Positions 11,833-24,839 of a DNA stretch of 64,000 nt are shown one piece after another. This stretch comes from Rhizophagus irregularis. Its lineage: Eukaryota; Glomeromycota; Glomeromycetes; Glomerales; Glomeraceae. The number at the start of each line of letters is the position of its first letter. Position 1 is the stretch's first letter. A program made the position numbers and the translations under genes. The notes under the pieces were generated by a model that was not told where the DNA came from, made no database searches, and saw only the letters and a program-made list of their open reading frames with translations. The stretch lies in contig NC_089432.1 in assembly GCF_026210795.1 (NCBI RefSeq), forward strand, positions 620,001 to 684,000, read 5' to 3'.

Positions 11833-13250
11833 GCGAATTTAAATATTTTTTAAGTGACATGTTATATATACTGCAAGCATATTTAGTATAGTGTTTCATA
11901 ATTCTAACTTTATTAAAAATAAGTTTATTAAGAATTTTTCTTTTTTTAATTATAATAAGTTATTTCAGTACTTAAAATTTTAAAAGAAAGAAAAATCATT
12001 TTATTTTATTTATAAAAATCAAATTTAAATCTTATTAATCCGAATGTACGAATGGTTTTTAAATACGAAAGGTAGAAAGTGAGAGATTTTCAACAATATT
12101 TGAAATATTTGTCAATCAGATTTTGTGTATTTTACGGATTCACGAAATTAGAATAACGATTTCGAAATTTGAATTATTTAAATTATTAGAATTGAACATA
12201 AGTGATATATGAAATCAAATGTTATTATTACCCGACGGTGACAGGGAATTTGACAGACAGGTTTGGTCAGAGTTATGCAGAGTTATGCATACACGTGATC
12301 AAACGGCCAGTGTTAGACAATCGGGAAAATGTCCTGTCGAGAAACGGTCCGTAAGCGTAATTGGGCTAATTGTGTTTTTTTACTATACTAGCTTGTAATA
12401 AAATAATGTAAATTATTTTATCTATTATGTATAATATAATTAATATTCCTTTTTTTATTATTGTAACGAGATTTATTTTTTTTTTTAAGAAAAAAAAAAT
12501 TCTTAATCCCTCGTTATTATAATCAGTGTATAAAATGAATGTATTTCTTAATTAATTTATGAAAATCATAAGAAGTAAGTATTTATGACACTATGTCACA
12601 TTACGCACATGTTAACCAGAATGATTATTTGTTGAAAAGTTCGTCCATTAGAGAATTCCGTTAGAGAATTCCGTTGGAGATTTGAGCGAGCTCACGTGGC
12701 TAACGAAAAGTATTCGTTAGCCTTTTCTTTTTTCTTTCCTTTTTTTACTTTGTTTCTTTAACATATTAGGTAATCACGTATGCCAAAACTAATATTGTTC
12801 GGATTGTTTGAATAAGCATTTTTTTTTTTTCAATATTGCCATTTTACCATTGTATGGAAAAAGGTTTCGCGAAATTATATATTGAAAATCTTCACAATAA
12901 ATACATCCTGGTTACACTGTTTACGTATACAATATGTTAATATGTAAAAGTTTGTATTATAAAACATTAAAAACCACAAAAATATAGTAAAATTAGTTTA
13001 GTAATGTAGATTAGAAACAAACAATATTAATTTTAGATTTAACACAATTTTTTTTTTTTAGTTAGAATTTTAATTAATTTTAGATCCGAATACTTAGTTA
13101 TGGGGTTTTGAAAGTATTTTCTTTCTTAGCTCTAAGTGCTTTTGTATTTAATTTTGATCTTTGGATCGCATAAAATTAATAAAGCACATTACTATTTAAA
13201 AATAATAATAATAATAATAATAATACTTAATGATAATAAAATAGAACAGA
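11833..13250. other. intergenic, one dispersed repeat copy
   Basis: No gene supported. At 12232-12360 a less AT-rich block (CCCGACGGTGACAGGGAA, CAGGTTTGGTCAGAGTTATG, AATGTCCTGTCGAGAAA) matches, in inverted orientation, the block at 23685-23750. It is therefore a dispersed repeat of unknown class. 12650-12675 repeats TTAGAGAATTCCG twice. An (AAT)n run ends at 13226. Confidence 0.5.
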
Positions 13251-13254
13251 AAAA

Positions 13255-14035
13255 TATACCTGGGATTCCTAAATAATCCTTTGCCATATTTGCTAGATTT
13301 GGAAACTCTTCTTTGTGTTGCTATTAAATATTAATAAAATAAAAATATAATAATATTCTAATTTTAAATAAACAAATGATAGTGGCACGATCCCCTTTGA
13401 TAAATGTTTCAAATTCATTTGATTTTTCAACACGTTGTCATTTGGAAATACAAGTAATAAGATAGATCCTCATCAGATGAGTCATATTTATTGTTAATGT
13501 TCTTAATTTCTATTGGTGTATATTTTCCCTTGTAAATTTCAAGCACCTATTGAAATAAAAAGTATAATGAAAATAAAATAAAATTTAAAATACAAAAAAA
13601 AAACAAATTAAATTAATACTTTTTTCCTTGCTGATTAAATCCATCGCTTATCCCATTTTTGATCTTTCATGTATTGAATTTAAGACATGGATCTAGAACT
13701 ATTAAAAATAAAAATATTATAATTTTAAAATTAAATTTATATTTTAACGATTTACAATTAACAACTTACCTAAAGAAATAGTATATATAGATGTATCAGC
13801 TTTATCATAATATTCTAGCAGTTTACTAATTACATTACTTGCTGCTTCTTATATTATAAAAATATAATTTAATATAAGAATTTAAAAATCAAATATAATT
13901 TAATCACTTTTCCCTTTTTGCAACGTACCAGGTGAATCCCAAAAATCTTCTAATCTACTTAACAAAATATTATAATATGGTATTATATAAGCTATTGTCA
14001 GATAAGTTTCAGCACATATTTGCGATTATTTAGTT
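13255..14035 (-). pseudogene. hAT-family transposase remnant (C-terminal half)
   Basis: On the minus strand, short reading frames separated by AT-rich gaps reproduce the order of a hAT transposase C-terminus. They read AETYLTIAYIIPYYNILLSR then LEDFWDSPGT (about 14020-13920), AASNVISKLLEYYDKAD..ISL (13855-13765, ending at a GTAAGT), LDPCLK then QYMKDQKWDKRWI (13700-13640), YKGKYTPIEIKN..SSDED (13550-13440) and EEFPNLANMAKDYLGIP (13320-13262). The EFPNLA.MAKDYLGIP segment is the hallmark start of the hAT dimerisation region. The gene is broken by a frameshift between LDPCLK and QYM and by stops. Some gaps look like introns, so it may have been a spliced, possibly co-opted gene before decay. 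Confidence 0.75.
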
Positions 14036-14380
14036 AATTTTTTATTTATTAAAAAATAAAGATATATTTGTTAATTAAAAAAAAAAACTTCAATAAATAA
14101 TCAATATTTTTTAAAAAAAATTACTTATGTGTAATGACGATAAAAAATAGAGAAATCATTCTTTTTTCTCTTAAGTTTTTAATAGAGGATTCCAGAAAAG
14201 TAAGTTAATATATTTCCTTTAATGTATAATAAATATGTAAATATAGTATATTAAGATAATTTTTTAAACATATAAATTTTAATAAGTATAAAATACAATA
14301 TAAGGTTAAATTTGATAATAAACAAAATTTTGCTTTTACATTATTTTAATATTTTATTAACTACTATGTAAACAAAGAAT

Positions 14381-15976
14381 TTAATTACAATCTTCGGAAT
14401 TGATATTGAGTTTAGTAAAATCAACTTTTATTGATTCTAATGTATATAAAAAGCCAGAAATAAATATTGTATCAAAAATACGATTTAATAAAACAAATTA
14501 AATTCATATAATTTACCTGAATATTCTATTCCAATTAAATCATCATTACTATCAGCATTTTTTGGTTCTGGAAGATTTTTAAAATCTAAAATTCTACTTG
14601 TATAAACTGCTTGAGGATGTGTCAAATATGAGAGTGTACTTGTAGATGATAATGGCAATTGAATTGGAATAGATGACTTTTTATTAATTTCATCTGCCTC
14701 TTTAACTTGCCCATAAATTACAGAATCCACTTTATTGCTCTCAATACCAAAATATAATTTCAATAATAAAACCTGTAATTCATTTGCATTAGGTCGTTTT
14801 AAAGGGTCTGCATCCCAACATTGATTAATAATGTCAAAAATTAATTGAGGAATTTTATAATTAGACTTTGGCCTCAACCCATTACAAATTTTCATTGCTA
14901 AGTATTCATCATGAGCTATATCATAATAAGGAGGGAAACCTGTACAAATTTCATATGCAATAATTCCAAATCCATAAATATCACTTTGTTGAGTATATTC
15001 TTTTCCTCTTAAAACTTCTGGAGCTACATAAGGTAATACTCCATATATTTTTTTATTACTATTTTGAGTATTTTGAGAGGATTTGACATTTGCTGGTTGG
15101 CATAATCCCAAGTCAGTAATATAAGCTTTTTCATTAAAATCGCTTAACATATTTCCACAATGAAAATCATTATGAATTAATCCTTTATTATGAATAACTT
15201 CAAGACCAAATGCAATATAATATAAATTAAGCAACTTTTCCCTCCAATTCATTGAAATGAAGTTGTTATTTAAATGTTGTCTTAAGCTACCCTTTTTTAA
15301 ATCCATCACCATTATAAAATTATTTGTTTTTGGATCTTTGGTAATACCAAAACAACGAACTGTAAAATAACTATATACTAAAATATTTGATTCAACCTTA
15401 AAAGAAAATTATAGTTAGTTTAACATTTATAAAGGCTAATAATACTAAAATCAGTAAAAAATAGCTTACTTCTTTTAAAAAATCTGCTGTAATATCTTGG
15501 GAATTATGTAAGCACTTTAAAGCGACTTTTGTTTCACCTTTTCTTTCCAATTGTTCATAGTTATAATAAAATTCCCAAGGACCATCTTTCCAAACTGCTT
15601 TAAAAGTAGTTCCAAATCCCCCTTTTGCTAAATATTCAACATCTTCAAATTTATCATATTCAATCCACTCTATGATTTGATTGTCCCATTCAGCTTTTAA
15701 TTGTGCTTTTTGAATAAATTCATCAACAACATGATTTCCACTTGTCCAATTTTTGAAATTTTGTTGAAAATGTTGTGAATTACATGACCAACAATAATTA
15801 AAATTAGTTTTAGGCTGCTTACAAAGTTTACATAAACCATTTTCTCTATAACGTTCATTTAATTCTTCGTCTGTTATTAGTTTATCAATTAACGATTCTT
15901 GTTCTTCAGTTAAATACTCATAGTCAAAATCTTTTATTTGTTCAAATATATCATCACTTAGTTTAATTTCATCCAT
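14381..15976 (-). CDS. tyrosine-kinase-like protein kinase, three exons
   Basis: 480 aa. Exon 1 is 15976-15470 (MDEIKLSDD..ADFLKE, GTAAGC donor), exon 2 is 15396-14517 (VESNILVYS..IEYS, GTAAAT donor), exon 3 is 14436-14381 (ESIKVDFTKLNI..). The frame is continuous across both joins. The ATG at 15976 is preferred to one at 16090, whose extension is only hydrophobic runs. A Cys module (CKLCKQPK..YCWSCNSQHF) sits near residues 45-65. The kinase domain has AKGGFGTTFKAVW, VALKCL, IHNDFHCGN, DLGLCQ, GVLPYVAPE and SDIYGFGIIAYE. The HRD arginine is Asn here (HND), a non-RD form, and DFG is DLG. Lys, catalytic Asp and metal Asp are present, so activity is plausible. The terminal exon type (SESIKVDFTKLNI) would be missed if the ORF were read without splicing. 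Confidence 0.9.
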
Positions 15977-18900
15977 TTTAATAAATAAGTTTTTAAACAA
16001 AAATATGTTATCAATCCGTATGTAAAAATAATAAAGGAAAAGAAAAAAAAATAAAAAAAAGTGGTGATCGGCAACAAAATCGTGAAACAAGACTAGTTAA
16101 AATACACAAAGGAACAAATAATCTGATCGGCAATTAAATTTATCCAATTTTGGCAAACAAGGGTTTTTATTTAAATTTTCTATAATAGGTAAGATCAAAT
16201 GACGAAATAAAATAAAATAAAATATTTTAAAATATGGGAGTATTATGTAATTAAAAAGTTGTGTATTGCAATTAAATAAATTTTTTTCGTAAGTAAAACT
16301 AAAATTTATGATAAAATAACTTCTATATTGAGAAAAAGGTAAAGGATGTATATATTTTTTATTTTGAATATGATAAATTTATTCAAATGGTGAAATTGGT
16401 AGAGGAGCTTTTGGTAAAGTGAGTAAATCAAGTTTTGTTAGTACAGGATTAATCACACTGTCAAGTATGAGCTTAATGAGCGAGGGTAGTAATCAACTTT
16501 TTATGTTGTACACTAGGGTGAAATCAAAAATCAAGTTGGGCACATTAACAATTTTTTTGGTAAATGTATACATTTTTAAAAAGAAGACAGTGATACAAAT
16601 CATCTAAAGAGGAGATTTCTTTAAAAGGAAGTTGCCTGTAGATCATATAATAAAATTATATAACAATTTTTGTTATATCCTCTTTTATTGAATTAATTAA
16701 TGATTTTATATTCCTAAATAATGAAACATTGCTATTTAATTCATTATCATGAATTCAGGATTTAAAAAGTTTCATATAGATTATATAAATTATATAGATT
16801 TTATAAATTTTACTTTATGTAAGAATTCTTTAACTATCTGCCCAAATACCATTAATCAATTTCGTTTCTTTGATAAGCATGTGATATTAAAGGAATAATT
16901 TGAGACAATGAGATTTAAATATTTTTTTTACAAGAAAATTTACTATAGTATTGACCGTAATACTTGTAACTGAATATTTTATGTTCGGAATTCAATTACT
17001 AAAATCTTAATAATGTTTGAAGTTTGTTCAATCGAAAAAAAAATAATAATTAAAATCAAATTATTTATTATAAACTACTTTATTAGGTTCACATGTACGA
17101 ATTTAAAGTAATTTGAAAGTTTTCTGATGATTTATAATTTATATTGTATGAGCTAAGATATTATTGTCAATTTTTTTTTATTAAAGGGGAGCGGTAAAAC
17201 AACTTATTCACATAAGTACTAATTAATTTGTTAATGTTTCAGTGTCAAATAAGTTTTAGAATAGATCAGGTGATTTATTTGCATGTTGATCACGTAAAAT
17301 TTGTGAAATAAAAATCATAGTATTTCAATAACACGTGACTGTAATTACAATATCTCTAATCGTTGTGTTTTAAAAAATATGAAACTAAAAATTTTTGCAT
17401 AATTACTACAGGAATTTATTACGTTTTAAGCAGTAATCATATAAAATATTTATTATACTGTATTGTTAAAACATTGCAAGTGTTTTATATGATATAATAT
17501 CTTAATTACATTACAAACTATAAAACAACATATAATACAATTACTTAATTATCAAGCATATGAAAAAAAATAAAATTTAAAAAATAAAAAATAACATTCT
17601 ATAAAATAAATATTCCAAATGGTATGATGGACAGGAACTGTTGAAACTTCCCAGATCTCAAGTCGAGATCATTTGACATATTCGACATACAAAGTAGAAG
17701 GAATCGTGGAGTTAAATTAGGGAAGAGATAGGTTAATGTGCTTGTAAAAATGTTTTTTTTTTGGGATAATTATTATTTTATTTGAATTTTATTTCTTTTA
17801 AAAATTCTCTACTATTTTAAAAAACTACAGTATCTCACAGTTTAACCAATATAATCGTTCTTTTGCAAAAAAAATCTTTGATTCATTGATATCAATTACA
17901 TCATTAACTATACCTGTAGTAAACCATTGAAGCGCAAATGCCAAGAAATCTTTTAAAATATTTTAGTAAACTCTTACTATCCAATTATAAATTGATTACA
18001 ATATTGATTTTTGAATATGTTCCACAGCTGTGAGTTTGAACTTTGAATATTAACAAATATTAACATTAATAACATTAATATATATAATAAAAAAAAATTG
18101 ATTAAATAAATAAATAAATAATAAAATAAATAAAATAAAATAAGATAAAATAGTTTACCACAAGAAAAAAAAAGATTAAATAAATAAAACAAAACAAAGT
18201 AATAAAATTCAATAAAGTAAAATAAAATATTTTTTCGGTAAATATGAATAAGATAATGAGTTTATTAATTATTAATTTGATCAAAATGTTTTGGCGATAT
18301 TCCGAGTGGTACGGATCAATTGATTCTTTCCCCAGAATTTTACCACGTGTTTTACTAGGCGTTACTATTTCGCGCTTCTCATTTTCATAAGTATTCGTTT
18401 TTACAAGGTGTGAAATCATATTTGTCACTCGCCGACTCGCGTTTAATTTCTTAACGCAATAATGCCGGTCAGTCATGTGTATTCCTTTTCACATTTTAAC
18501 AAGCTACGATAAAGAGTTTCCATAAGTTTGTTCTAGACTTCTAAAAGGATTACGTAAAAATGTAAAGAACAATAGGATCATCAAATGCATATTTAAATGA
18601 CAATTTTTTCAGGTAATGAAATTCTATAAAAAGGAATCATAATTTTTGCAACAAATAAAAGAGTCATGAGAATTTTAAAATCTTTTGCCAAGCAGATTTA
18701 TTTGATTTCTAGCAGGTTCCAAATGATAAATTATTCAGATTACTAATAATTTTTTTTTATAAATAAAGTTATAAAATTATATTTAAGAATTAGATATATC
18801 AGAGCTGGTTGTTACATTAACATTGGATAAGTTTAACTTGGATGTTAGTGATATTATAAACAAGATAGATTTTTTTATTAAAAGATAAGAATATAAAGAA

Positions 18901-20130
18901 AATAAAAATTCAGAGATTGGAATTTTTAGCTAAAATTAATAGCAAGAGAAAGTTTAGAGCTACCGATTCAATTGAATATATTTTACATAGTAATGAAGGT
19001 GTTTTACGAAGAATTTTTAAATGAATGGTTTCCTGCTGAATCTAAGATGGAAATAATTATTACGTTTATGGAGCTTGGTTAAGTATCGTTCTTGGACTTA
19101 TTGGTGGAATTCGTGGTTATATTTATATCAATTAGTTTTGTTTTAAAAAGAATTATTCCTTCTTTTATTCAAAAACTAAAGAGTAAAGAATGAATAATTT
19201 AGAAATCTTAAAATGCTTATGTTTTTTTTACACATGTCAGTACATATATTTATGTTTTTTTTTATAGAAAAATTTGGTATTTCTTTATTTTTAATAAATA
19301 AGATTATTAAATAAAAAAATTAAATACTTATAAAATTAACCCACTTAAATCTGAAATTTGATATATTATCTTGATTATCATCATTTTCGAAATAGTAGCT
19401 TCAATAATTTAACTTTAGTACGTATCACATAACGATCTATTTAATTGATCGATGAAATACATCCCAAAATTTTAGGGATTCACTCAATTAGCCAATATGT
19501 AATAAATGCAACAGCGGCATTAACTTTTAACATACAATTTAATATTTATGATAAATTTAATGATGCAGCAATACATTTTTTTTAAGAGAGATTTCTTGTA
19601 TTTTTTTTTTTTTTTTGTGATTATAACGCTTCGGACGCTCTAAGAGTTCCCGTTTCTAAAGTTTTTATCTGGAATGCCAATAAAATGACTGAAAGTTCGT
19701 GGTGGTAAATACGTTTCACGAAATTACTTGCGGCCAACTTTCCGAAGCGTATGTCTGTCCTATTTGTCCATCTACCTACTTCTCGTTGAAATTTTATTTT
19801 TAATCATGATATTTGTAGTAAAATTTTAAACTTTTTATTATTTTTATTTTTTTTAACATAAATTTTTTTACTTTTTCTGACATTATAAAATTGAAAAATT
19901 AAAAAAGGGAATTTTATTTATAAAAGTGTGTTTTTTTCAAAGATATTTTTACACTGAGCGACAGAGCGTGATCAACTTAATCTCCTGATTAAAATATTGA
20001 TATCCGATATGTATCACAAGAAGGGAGGTTTATATTTGTACTACTTGGCAAAAAAAATTTAAAAAGATGAAGCATCAGCGTGAATTTTTTCTTTTTAAAT
20101 AACTTCTAAAATTTGGAACTCTTTTATTAT
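15977..20130. other. 4-kb AT-rich region with only fragments
   Basis: No complete gene is supported. Repeated GATCGGCAA motifs lie at 16066 and 16116. A minus-strand frame starting at 18476 (MTDRHYCVKKLNASRRVTN..) is open for ~65 codons in a G+C richer patch before running into Ile/Leu/Phe low complexity; it may be a decayed exon. Around 18940-19075 short plus-strand fragments such as RKFRATDSIEYILHSNEGVL and NEWFPAESKMEIIITFMELG suggest a broken gene of unknown type. 19630-19750 is flanked by inverted ACGCTTCGGA / TCCGAAGCGT. Confidence 0.4.
16383..16418 (+). pseudogene. orphan kinase Gly-loop fragment
   Basis: A 12-codon plus-strand frame reads SNGEIGRGAFGK, a textbook protein-kinase nucleotide-binding loop, directly followed by a GTGAGT donor-like sequence. 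No lysine strand or catalytic loop follows within the next few kb. It is best read as a stranded exon end from a broken kinase copy; chance is possible at this length. Confidence 0.4.
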
Positions 20131-20173
20131 TATTATTTTTTAATTACTTAATGTTTAGGGATTTTTTTTTTAG

Positions 20174-21990
20174 GAATCAGCTTTATGTTGAGTGGATCTT
20201 AAATTGAGGGAATTTGGTTATTTAAATCCCAAAATCCCGTTCATCATATCAATATAACAAATTGGAATCCATGTTGAAAAGATTGTGAAGTAGGTGGTGG
20301 TGATGCTGTAGTAGCAGAAGTATGTATCATTTTAATGTTTTTTATTCTATGATCTATTAGATATAATTACACACTTTTCATAATGATAATGTATTTATAT
20401 GCAATTAATGATATAAATTATATTTAATAGATATAACTACTGCCTCTTATTTTCTTTACTTGACGTAATATTCATGGTGATGATGTTAGAACATGACTTG
20501 GGCTTAAACACAATAAAACAATCATTATTTTTTATGCTATAGTAAGTGCCCAGTTTCTTTTTCATTTCTTTTATTATTATTTATTTTTCACTATTTTTTT
20601 TATTAAATTTTTTTCTATTTATTTCTTTCCTTTATTTTTCTTCTTTTATGATCGGAAAGCCTTGGAACAGTTTTAACTTGATGTTGCAGAACCATAGTAA
20701 GTGTTAGATTCTTTTTTTTTTCTTTTTTTTTATTAATTTTTATTTTTATTAAATTTTTTTTCTTTATTTTCCTTCTTTTAGGATCAGTTTGAGTTCGGAT
20801 TGATGTTGCAGTACCATACCCTGTAAAAAATATGATCTGTGTTTTATCTTTCCATGTTTTTCCATGAATGTATCATTTTCATGGAATTTATAGCCTTAAA
20901 TCATGGAAATTTTCATCTCGCTAATACAGATATCCGTGAATGTATCATTTTCACAGAATTTTTTATAGAAGACACAGAGAAAGAATGGAAATATTCGGAT
21001 AAAAATTTTTTATAGGGATAGTACCATAGTAGGCATCAGATTCTTTTTTTATTTATTTTTTTTGATTTTCACTAATTTTTTTTTATTAAATTTTTTCAAT
21101 TTTTTTCTTTCCTTCATTTTCCAGGAAGTCTTGGATAGGTTTCAGCGCGTGGTTGCAGTGCCACAGTAAGTTCCAAATATTTTTTGAAAAGTTTTTCTTT
21201 TTTTTTTATTAATTTGCCAATAATTTTTTTTCTTTTCATCTCCTGAGATCGGGAACTCATAGGTCAGATGGAATGATACAATGGTAAGTGTCAATTCTCA
21301 TTTCTTTTTCGTTTCAAAATAAATTTTTATTATTATTATTTATTAATATCTTTTTTTCTTTAATTTTTTTTACCTTAGATTCAGAAGTTTCAGCGTAATG
21401 CAACAGTAAGAATTAATTTCTTTTTTTCACTCTTTTTTCCTGTTTCATTCATTCTTTCTTTTTGTTTATATTTACTAATATTTTTCCTTTATTATTTTTC
21501 TAATTTAGATTCGGGAGAGGAGGGCTTGGATCAGATTGTGCGCCTACTGCTGCGGTACTATAGTAAGTGCTGGGGTTTTTTTTTTCATTGTGAATTTTTC
21601 CTTTATTTGATTATTTTAATTAATACTTTTTATTAACTTTTTTTCTTTAGTTTTCTTCTTTTAGGTTCAAGAAGAGCTAGATTGGATTCTGCATGATGTT
21701 GTGGCATTATGTAAGTGCTATATATCTCTTTTTTTCATTTTTTATTCCTTTTTTATACTCCTTTCTTTTTAAGTCTTTAGATTCAGATTGGATGAGACGT
21801 ACTTATTGGATGTGATACTACTGTACACTGTAAGCACTAAATCTTTTTTCATTTTGAAACTTTTTCCCTTATTTTTTTATTCATTTTTTTAATTTTTTTT
21901 TTAATTTTTTTTTCTGTCTTTTAGGTGGGAAGTTTTAGATCAGGTTTAGCGCAATGCTGCAGTGCAAATGGACCGATAGCTCCCTCATCA
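20174..21990 (+). repeat. tandem array of ~10 micro-exon-like units
   Basis: About ten degenerate units, each a T-rich tract ending TTTTAG, a 27-54 base G+C richer core, then GTAAGT/GTAAGC. Cores with visible borders include 20782-20818 (split by a MITE), 21125-21165, 21379-21405, 21509-21562, 21665-21710 and 21781-21829. Shared core pieces are GATCAG, GTTTCAGCG, ATGTTGCAGTACCATA. Units recur every ~100-190 bp. Core lengths are often not multiples of three and hold stops, so a long protein is unlikely. The array looks like serial duplication of an exon plus its intron. Confidence 0.7.
20819..21017. mobile_element. 199-bp MITE inserted in a micro-exon unit
   Basis: It begins CCCTGTAAAAAAT and ends with the inverse ATTTTTTATAGGG. 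AGTACCATA occurs just before it (20810-20818) and again two bases after it (21020-21028), an 8-9 bp target duplication. The host unit is otherwise continuous through to its donor at 21029. The CCCTATAA-type terminus is shared with the large foldback element starting at 27471. Confidence 0.75.
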
Positions 21991-23330
21991 GCTTTAAAAA
22001 ATTTATTATCAACATTTCTTAAAAATTTACAAAGATGATTAGCAAAAATTATTTTTGCTCAAAAACTCCCACGTTCTGGTAAGATTTATCCAGAAAAGAA
22101 GAAATTACACACGAATGCTAACTTCAAAGAATATTGTCTAGTGGATACCTCAAGACCCTTTTCCTTCTTATGATACCTATCACCAAATCTGACCCGTATT
22201 ATTCAAGCACGTCAGAAAATACCCTAACAAATGATCTTCAAAAATTGACACATGATTCATTAGTGCAAAAATCATCTGACCACCTGTTTTGTTAAATATT
22301 TAATTTTACTTTAGTTTTATGCAGAGTTGCAGACCTTCGTTCATCTTTAATCTCAATACAATATATAAGCAGGATAGACTTATAATATTTAGTGAAATAG
22401 ATCTCCAGATCTGAAATAACAATGTTAAAATTTCTTTTGTAGAATAGTTTTTTTGTGTTAATTTTGTGGTTTTCATGTGGAATCTCACAAATTTATTACA
22501 TCTGCCTAGAAATTGTTTTACAATAAAGTATACCTTTATCTACAATTTATATTATTGTGTTGTGTTTAAAAATAAATAAATAAGATGTCTTAAAAAAATG
22601 AAAAAAATGATCATCCCTATGATGACCAATCTTTTTTATTTTTTTTTTTTTGAGTCTAGCTACATATGAAAACTTAAATCAGAATTTTGTAGTGGCAAAT
22701 AGCAATAGCGAACAATTAATAATAACAATTTATAATACTAATATTGTAAATAACAAGCAATTATTGATAATGATAAATTCCATAATAAATTTTTATTTGA
22801 ATAATTAAACGAACAGATAATTCGAAAAAAATAATTATTTTTTCTAAAAATTTAAAAAATAATAATGATCAAGTTAATTTATTTTATTTAGATGATTTAA
22901 TGTAATAAATTATACAACATCAGATCCAAACTCTACTCCAAACCAGTTTTTGAACTTGATCTGACTCGTAGAACTAAAACCGAACTGGTAAAGTCGTTCC
23001 CATCCCTATTACATGTGACAATTGTGACATACGTTGATAATTTAATTTTACTACCATTGTGATTTGTAAATTATAAAATTATAATAATTTTACTAATATA
23101 GAAATGCGCAGCTACTGATTTTATTTATTTTATTTATTAGGTTAACTTCGCTCTGAGCTAATACAAAAAAATATTTAAGTACATTCTGCCTATTGTACGT
23201 GGTTTATACCTGAATGTTACCTCTTATTCATCTACCCTATCCTTCAAACCAATAATGGCTTGTCTTGTGGTCTTGTGTGAATCAGTTCATCCCTTCCATT
23301 GTATTTTAATAAAATTCCAATCCATAGCAA
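21991..23330. other. intergenic; short ORF only
   Basis: No supported gene. After the array, a 42-codon ORF beginning MIPITKSDPYYSSTSENTL (about 22170-22300) has ordinary-looking composition but no recognisable domain. 22620-23000 is AT-rich, with a G+C richer patch near 22920-23010. Confidence 0.35.
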
Positions 23331-23339
23331 ATCTTTTTT

Positions 23340-23648
23340 TAAAAAAAAAATCTGTACATATTCCGGACATTTTCTGTATAGAAAAACGGCGATTAAAAAA
23401 TTCTATACAAATTCCGGACATTTTCCGTATTAGAAAATTAATAATTTTTTTTTTAAAAAAAAATTCTGTACATATTCCGGACAATTAATAATTTTATGTA
23501 CATATTCTGGGCATTTAAAAACTTGTGAACAGATGATGTGATTATTTTTTAGGACGAAAAATGGTCATTTTCTGGACACATTCAAATATACCAGGACATT
23601 TTCCGGACATTTTTGCAGATGCTTTCCGGACAATCCTTTTTTATAGGG
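23340..23648. repeat. TTCCGGACA-type repeat cluster
   Basis: The phrase ATTCCGGACATTTTC, with variants, recurs at least six times (about 23365, 23415, 23475, 23595, 23625), mixed with TCTGTACATA and A-runs. The right edge TTTTTTATAGGG at 23637-23648 is the terminus type of the CCCTATAAAA element family. A matching left end could only be guessed near 23234 (ACCCTATCC), so the borders are uncertain. Confidence 0.5.
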
Positions 23649-23649
23649 C

Positions 23650-23770
23650 AGCCTACCGCTGGCCGCTTGGTCATGTGTTCGTTCATAACTCCGCATGACT
23701 TTTCATAACTCTGGCAAAACCTGACAGGAAAATGTCCCGTCGGGAAAGGAAATCGTGCCGTATCTGATCA
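23650..23770. repeat. dispersed repeat, inverted copy of 12232-12360
   Basis: CATAACTCTGGCAAAACCTG, ACAGGAAAATGTCCCGTCGG is the reverse-complement counterpart of the 12.2-12.4 kb block. Both contain a CATAACTC repeat and a C-rich CCCGTCGGGA end. The element class is unknown. Confidence 0.55.
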
Positions 23771-24839
23771 CTTTCTTTCAAACTTAGGATTTACAATAAA
23801 ATCAGTGAATATTAAATTAAAAATAATAGAATTTTGACAAGAGTTCTTTTTGTTTCGTACAATGGTAAATCACTTCTGATCAGTAAGTAGATCGATCCAT
23901 AATAAACCCATTTCGGATATTAAGAAATTTCAAAATAGGTTAGTATCACTCTTCACATAAAAAAATGTTGAATATAGGTTTTTTTTATTCTAGTTTTAGC
24001 ATTACTTACTCATATCCATTCTATTTTTGTTTTTTTTTAAAAAATTTTTCGTAATATTCGTAAATCATATAAATAATGGATGCCTAATATGATATTCTTT
24101 TCCTTATACTCCCAAAAATTTCTTAAATTCTAGATTAAAAATGCGATAGTTATATTTGATATCTAATCTATAAATCATTAATTAAAATAATTAATGAGGC
24201 ACTTTTTCATCATAAAAAAAAAGGTAAAAGGAATTGGAATTGAATAAGAAAATTATGCATGGAATTATGTGGAGTCGAATAATTTTCTAAAACTAAGTAT
24301 TCGTTTCTTATTTATAATATTTCCCCTATGCCTTCGAGATCTTAATTGAGTATCTCATTGTTGGAACCAATAAAATTACGTTACCCAAAATTATAACCAA
24401 CTTAAAATAACACATATAAATTAAAATACATAAAACACATTTACACAAGAATAGTTCACGGGCGTTACCCTTTATGAAGCCCAATTGTTGATATGATAGT
24501 TTAACGTCATTCCGGACTGCAGTAAATAAAAATACTTTAAAATTTTATACACTTAAGCTAAACATAATACTGCGCCTTATATTTTCACAACCGGCCCGAT
24601 TTAACCCATAATTTCAGCTAAATACATAATTCTGGGTCATAATTTAAACAAATTCTCATGTCGATCATATATGATCACGTGACTATGGTTCGTTAATTGT
24701 CCGCAAACTGTACAAAAAGAACAATTAAAGAAGCGTTTAGGGCAAGTTAATAAAGAGATTATGTATCAAACTAAATCCGGCTCAAACCTAATCATTGTTG
24801 GAAACCGAATTTACAACCGGTTTGTGCAACCGGTTCAAA
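23771..24839. other. intergenic, no gene seen
   Basis: AT-rich. G+C richer scraps at 24460-24530 and 24590-24690 carry no open frame and look like old repeat debris. Confidence 0.4.

Noticed and set aside
15977-16090. Earlier ATG for the second kinase at 16090
   Set aside because: The extension is Phe/Tyr/Leu-run sequence from A-runs; MDEIKLSDD at 15976 is a typical start.
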